NCBI RefSeq assembly: GCF_030272615.1
Contig: NC_081414.1
Coordinates: forward strand, 915,257,648-915,315,647
Origin: Cryptomeria japonica
Taxonomy: Eukaryota > Streptophyta > Pinopsida > Cupressales > Cupressaceae
Reading direction: 5' to 3'
Length of the DNA: 58,000 nt
The position numbers and the translations under genes were made by a program. Shown one piece after another: positions 55,783 through 58,000 of this stretch (position 1 is the first letter of the stretch; each line of letters starts with the position of its first letter). The notes under the pieces were generated by a model that had not been told where the DNA came from, did not search any database, and saw only the letters and a list, made by a program, of their open reading frames with translations.

Positions 55783-58000
55783 TTTTTTTTGCAGATTTTT
55801 CTAACCCTATATTGCTGTTTTGTAAAACAATTTGGAGAATAACCTTGTGCAGCTAGGGTTTTGGACACAAAATCAAGATCTTGGAGAGATTCGATCATAT
55901 CTCATAAACGGCTTGGAAATTTTGCACCAAATTGTTTTTTCAGGTTGAAGAAAGTATCAGGAGCTCTCAATCCAAAATTTAGAATTTTTTGAGCACATTT
56001 TCATTTTCTATGAATTTTTAATGATTTTTCATAAAAAATTAATTTTGAGAGCAAATGAGAGAATTTTTTGGATTTTCTTATATTTTTGGAAATATTTCAT
56101 AATTATACACAGGATCTATTCTTTGTGATTTTAATTTTGATGCAAAATATTTCCATAAAAGTTAGATCTTTAAAAATTAGGGTTTTTCTTTATTTTGATT
56201 AGATCTCACAAATGGCTTCGAATTTTGACATAATATTTTTTTTGCATGTCAAGAAAAGTATCCGAAAGATTCAATAAAAATTTCAGATTTTTTGGATCGA
56301 TTTTGCAGTTTATATGAATTTTTTATGATTTTTCATAAAAAAATAATTTTGAGAGAAAATTAGAGAATTTTTTGGATTTTCTTACAGTTTTGGAAATATC
56401 TCAAAATTATAAACAGGATCTGTTCTTTTTGATTTTAAATTTGATACAAAATCATTCTTCAAAAATCAGATCTTTGAAAATTAGGGTTTTGCATTATTTT
56501 ACTCATATCTCACAAACTGCTTGGATTTGTTGCAGGAAATTTTTTGTGCAGGTTTGGAAGACCATCAATACTCTTCAATAAAAATTTGAGATTTTTTGGA
56601 TCGATTTTGTATTTTATATGAATTTTTTATGATTTTTCATAAAAAATTAATTTTTGGAGCAAATTAGCAAATTTTTTGGATTTTCTTACATTTCTAGAAA
56701 TCTCTTAAAATTTTACAGGTGTTCTTTTTTTATGATGAATCAGGTCTTTGAATTGGTCAACAAAACGCATTGTTGAAGGCCCCTATTTCACAAAGTCTTT
56801 TGGATCTAATATTTACCTAACTTGTGTGCTTGCAGGAAGGGGTGATCATTTGAAACAATCCAAAATACTAATAAATCTTTGTTGCAGGTCCTTGGCAAGG
56901 GTTTTTGGATTTTTATTGTGTGCCTTGTTTTCATAGACTAGCAAACACTTCAATTGGTGCACTAAAATTGAATCATTGTCTTTTGTGTCTTGAGCAATAG
57001 GCTCTTTTTGTTTAATCTTTAGAGGGCCTGTCTTCCCGTGTGGTCATTAGGACTACTAGTGAGAAGAGAACGACCCAAGTGGTAGTGAGGAAAAGCCACC
57101 TCATCCAAACCACTATAATCAAATGTATTCATGGTGAAAACTATGAATAACGTGTGCTGATTAGTTCATACCGACACTATGTCTCCCCATAAACCCGTTT
57201 GATCAAATTTATTTGATCATTTGTAGGGCGTAACCCCTACCGGTTGGGAGCCTTCTGTATTTACAGAGCTGAAAGTGCCGCATGTATGGCCACACGAGCG
57301 GATGCCCTTACTAGCACTTTTTTGTTTTAGAAGCCCAAATCCTTCTAGTTGTTGGGGCAGGAGGTCGGACCTCTGGTAGCGGCCCACACACATACGGTTC
57401 TTAGTAGAGATACAAAGTTCGCCATGGGGAGTTTTCATGGGGACTGATGCTTGGCTGACCCGAGAAGTGAGTGCTGAGGGTGGAGCCAGTGAGGTCAACC
57501 ATCTAAGTATCCGCTCTGAATAGCGTAGCCTCGGGGGTAAAACCCCATGTGGGATCAACAACTATTGTCTTGGCTAGCCATAAGAATTGTGCTTGACTTA
57601 TGTTAAACATTCAAACAATCAAGACCAAACAGCAAAACATTGTGTCTTTTGTGTCTTCAAGTGTATGCAAAACAATTTTACATCAAACAACACACTTTTC
57701 TTGGAGTCATTGTCAGTCTAAACACTTGCAAACATTGAGTCCTCATCAACATTGTGTCCTCTTGTCACGAAAAATAGTCAAACATTCAGATTTGGTCACA
57801 ACCAAAAACTTCACAAATTGGAAAAATTTCATAGTCCAGCAAACAAAAGAAATCAGTTTCAGAATACTTGAGCTTCCTAGGTTGTTTCTTCAGGTTTCAT
57901 CTAGCATTCAACCTATCCTTGGGTCTCACATAGTCCATCATTGCTTCACATCTCATTTTACATTCACACTTGTCTAAACTTGAGTCAAAAGGTCACTTGC
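55783..58000 (+). other. R3R leader, non-coding
   Basis: No supported gene. Bases 55860-56715 are three 304-base repeats. From about 56760 to 58000 the sequence is the diverged reverse complement of R3L 1680-2950. Open frames such as 57217-57561 (minus) and 57600-57977 (plus) are not conserved in R3L and have no recognisable domain. Confidence 0.6.
55860..56715 (+). repeat. Three tandem leader repeats of 304 bp in R3R
   Basis: The marker TATGAATTTTT...ATGATTTTTCATAAAA recurs at 56009, 56313 and 56617. Other markers are GATCTTTAAAAATTAGGGTTTT and CTCATATCTCACAAACGGCTTGG-like sequences at each unit start. R3L has two units of the same kind. Confidence 0.88.

Larger units (their letters stand above)
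54957..58000 (+). mobile_element. R3R: Tat/Ogre-like element, plus strand, runs off the window
   Basis: 5' LTR 54957-55739, primer-site region 55743-55760, then a leader without coding potential to the window end. It matches R3L in inverted orientation down to about R3L position 1678. It has no R1 insertion, so it shows the empty site (single TTAGA at 55772-55776). It inserted into R8. Confidence 0.8.

Noticed and set aside
57217-57977. Frames of 114 and 125 residues near the right end as possible genes
   Set aside because: The homologous part of R3L does not keep them open and no domain is visible.

Overview
This is plant nuclear DNA made almost entirely of LTR retrotransposons. The evidence is Ty1/copia polyproteins (integrase before reverse transcriptase), Ty3/gypsy chromovirus relics with a chromodomain, a Tat/Ogre-like gag, a plant mobile domain, and copia primer sites matching plant initiator tRNA-Met. 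I see no ordinary host gene, tRNA, rRNA or CRISPR. The nesting depth and the long decayed elements suggest a seed plant with a large genome. A conifer or other gymnosperm is plausible, but the sequence does not prove it.

The left half (1-33330) is a four-level nest on the minus strand. A decayed chromovirus (R5a, resuming at 33331) was hit by a Tat/Ogre-like element (R3L, LTR 32561-33330, internal part running left past base 1). R3L was hit by a gag-protease-only element (R1, 3655-32523, target duplication TCTAA). The right-hand LTR of R1 was hit by a copia element (R2, 10284-31378, target duplication GCTAG). R2 is not a normal element. It is a tandem chain of five LTRs and four internal regions that share LTRs, inside one pair of target duplications. 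Every R2 unit is broken by its own stops, frameshifts or deletion.

The middle (33331-48557) is older debris. The plus-strand chromovirus R5a is split by a nearly complete but dead copia element (R4, 33737-41104). Next come a copia RNase H remnant (R6) and a short displaced piece of the R2 family. A minus-strand chromovirus (R5b, 44611-47574) faces R5a. It is cut by a copia fragment (R7) whose LTR is joined almost directly to its protease.

The right part (48558-58000) holds R8, an LTR element on the minus strand that carries a decayed plant mobile domain gene on the opposite strand, with a TATA-like box upstream. R8 is interrupted by R3R, a second copy of the R3 family lying inverted relative to R3L and running past the window end.

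The points most worth a second look are the R2 shared-LTR array and its mosaic units, the gag-only R1 with a recurring GC-rich hairpin family, the antisense plant mobile domain gene in R8, and the clustered AT palindromes in the R3 LTRs. Element names R1-R8 are mine. Ends were placed by eye from TG...CA termini, primer sites, polypurine tracts and target duplications.
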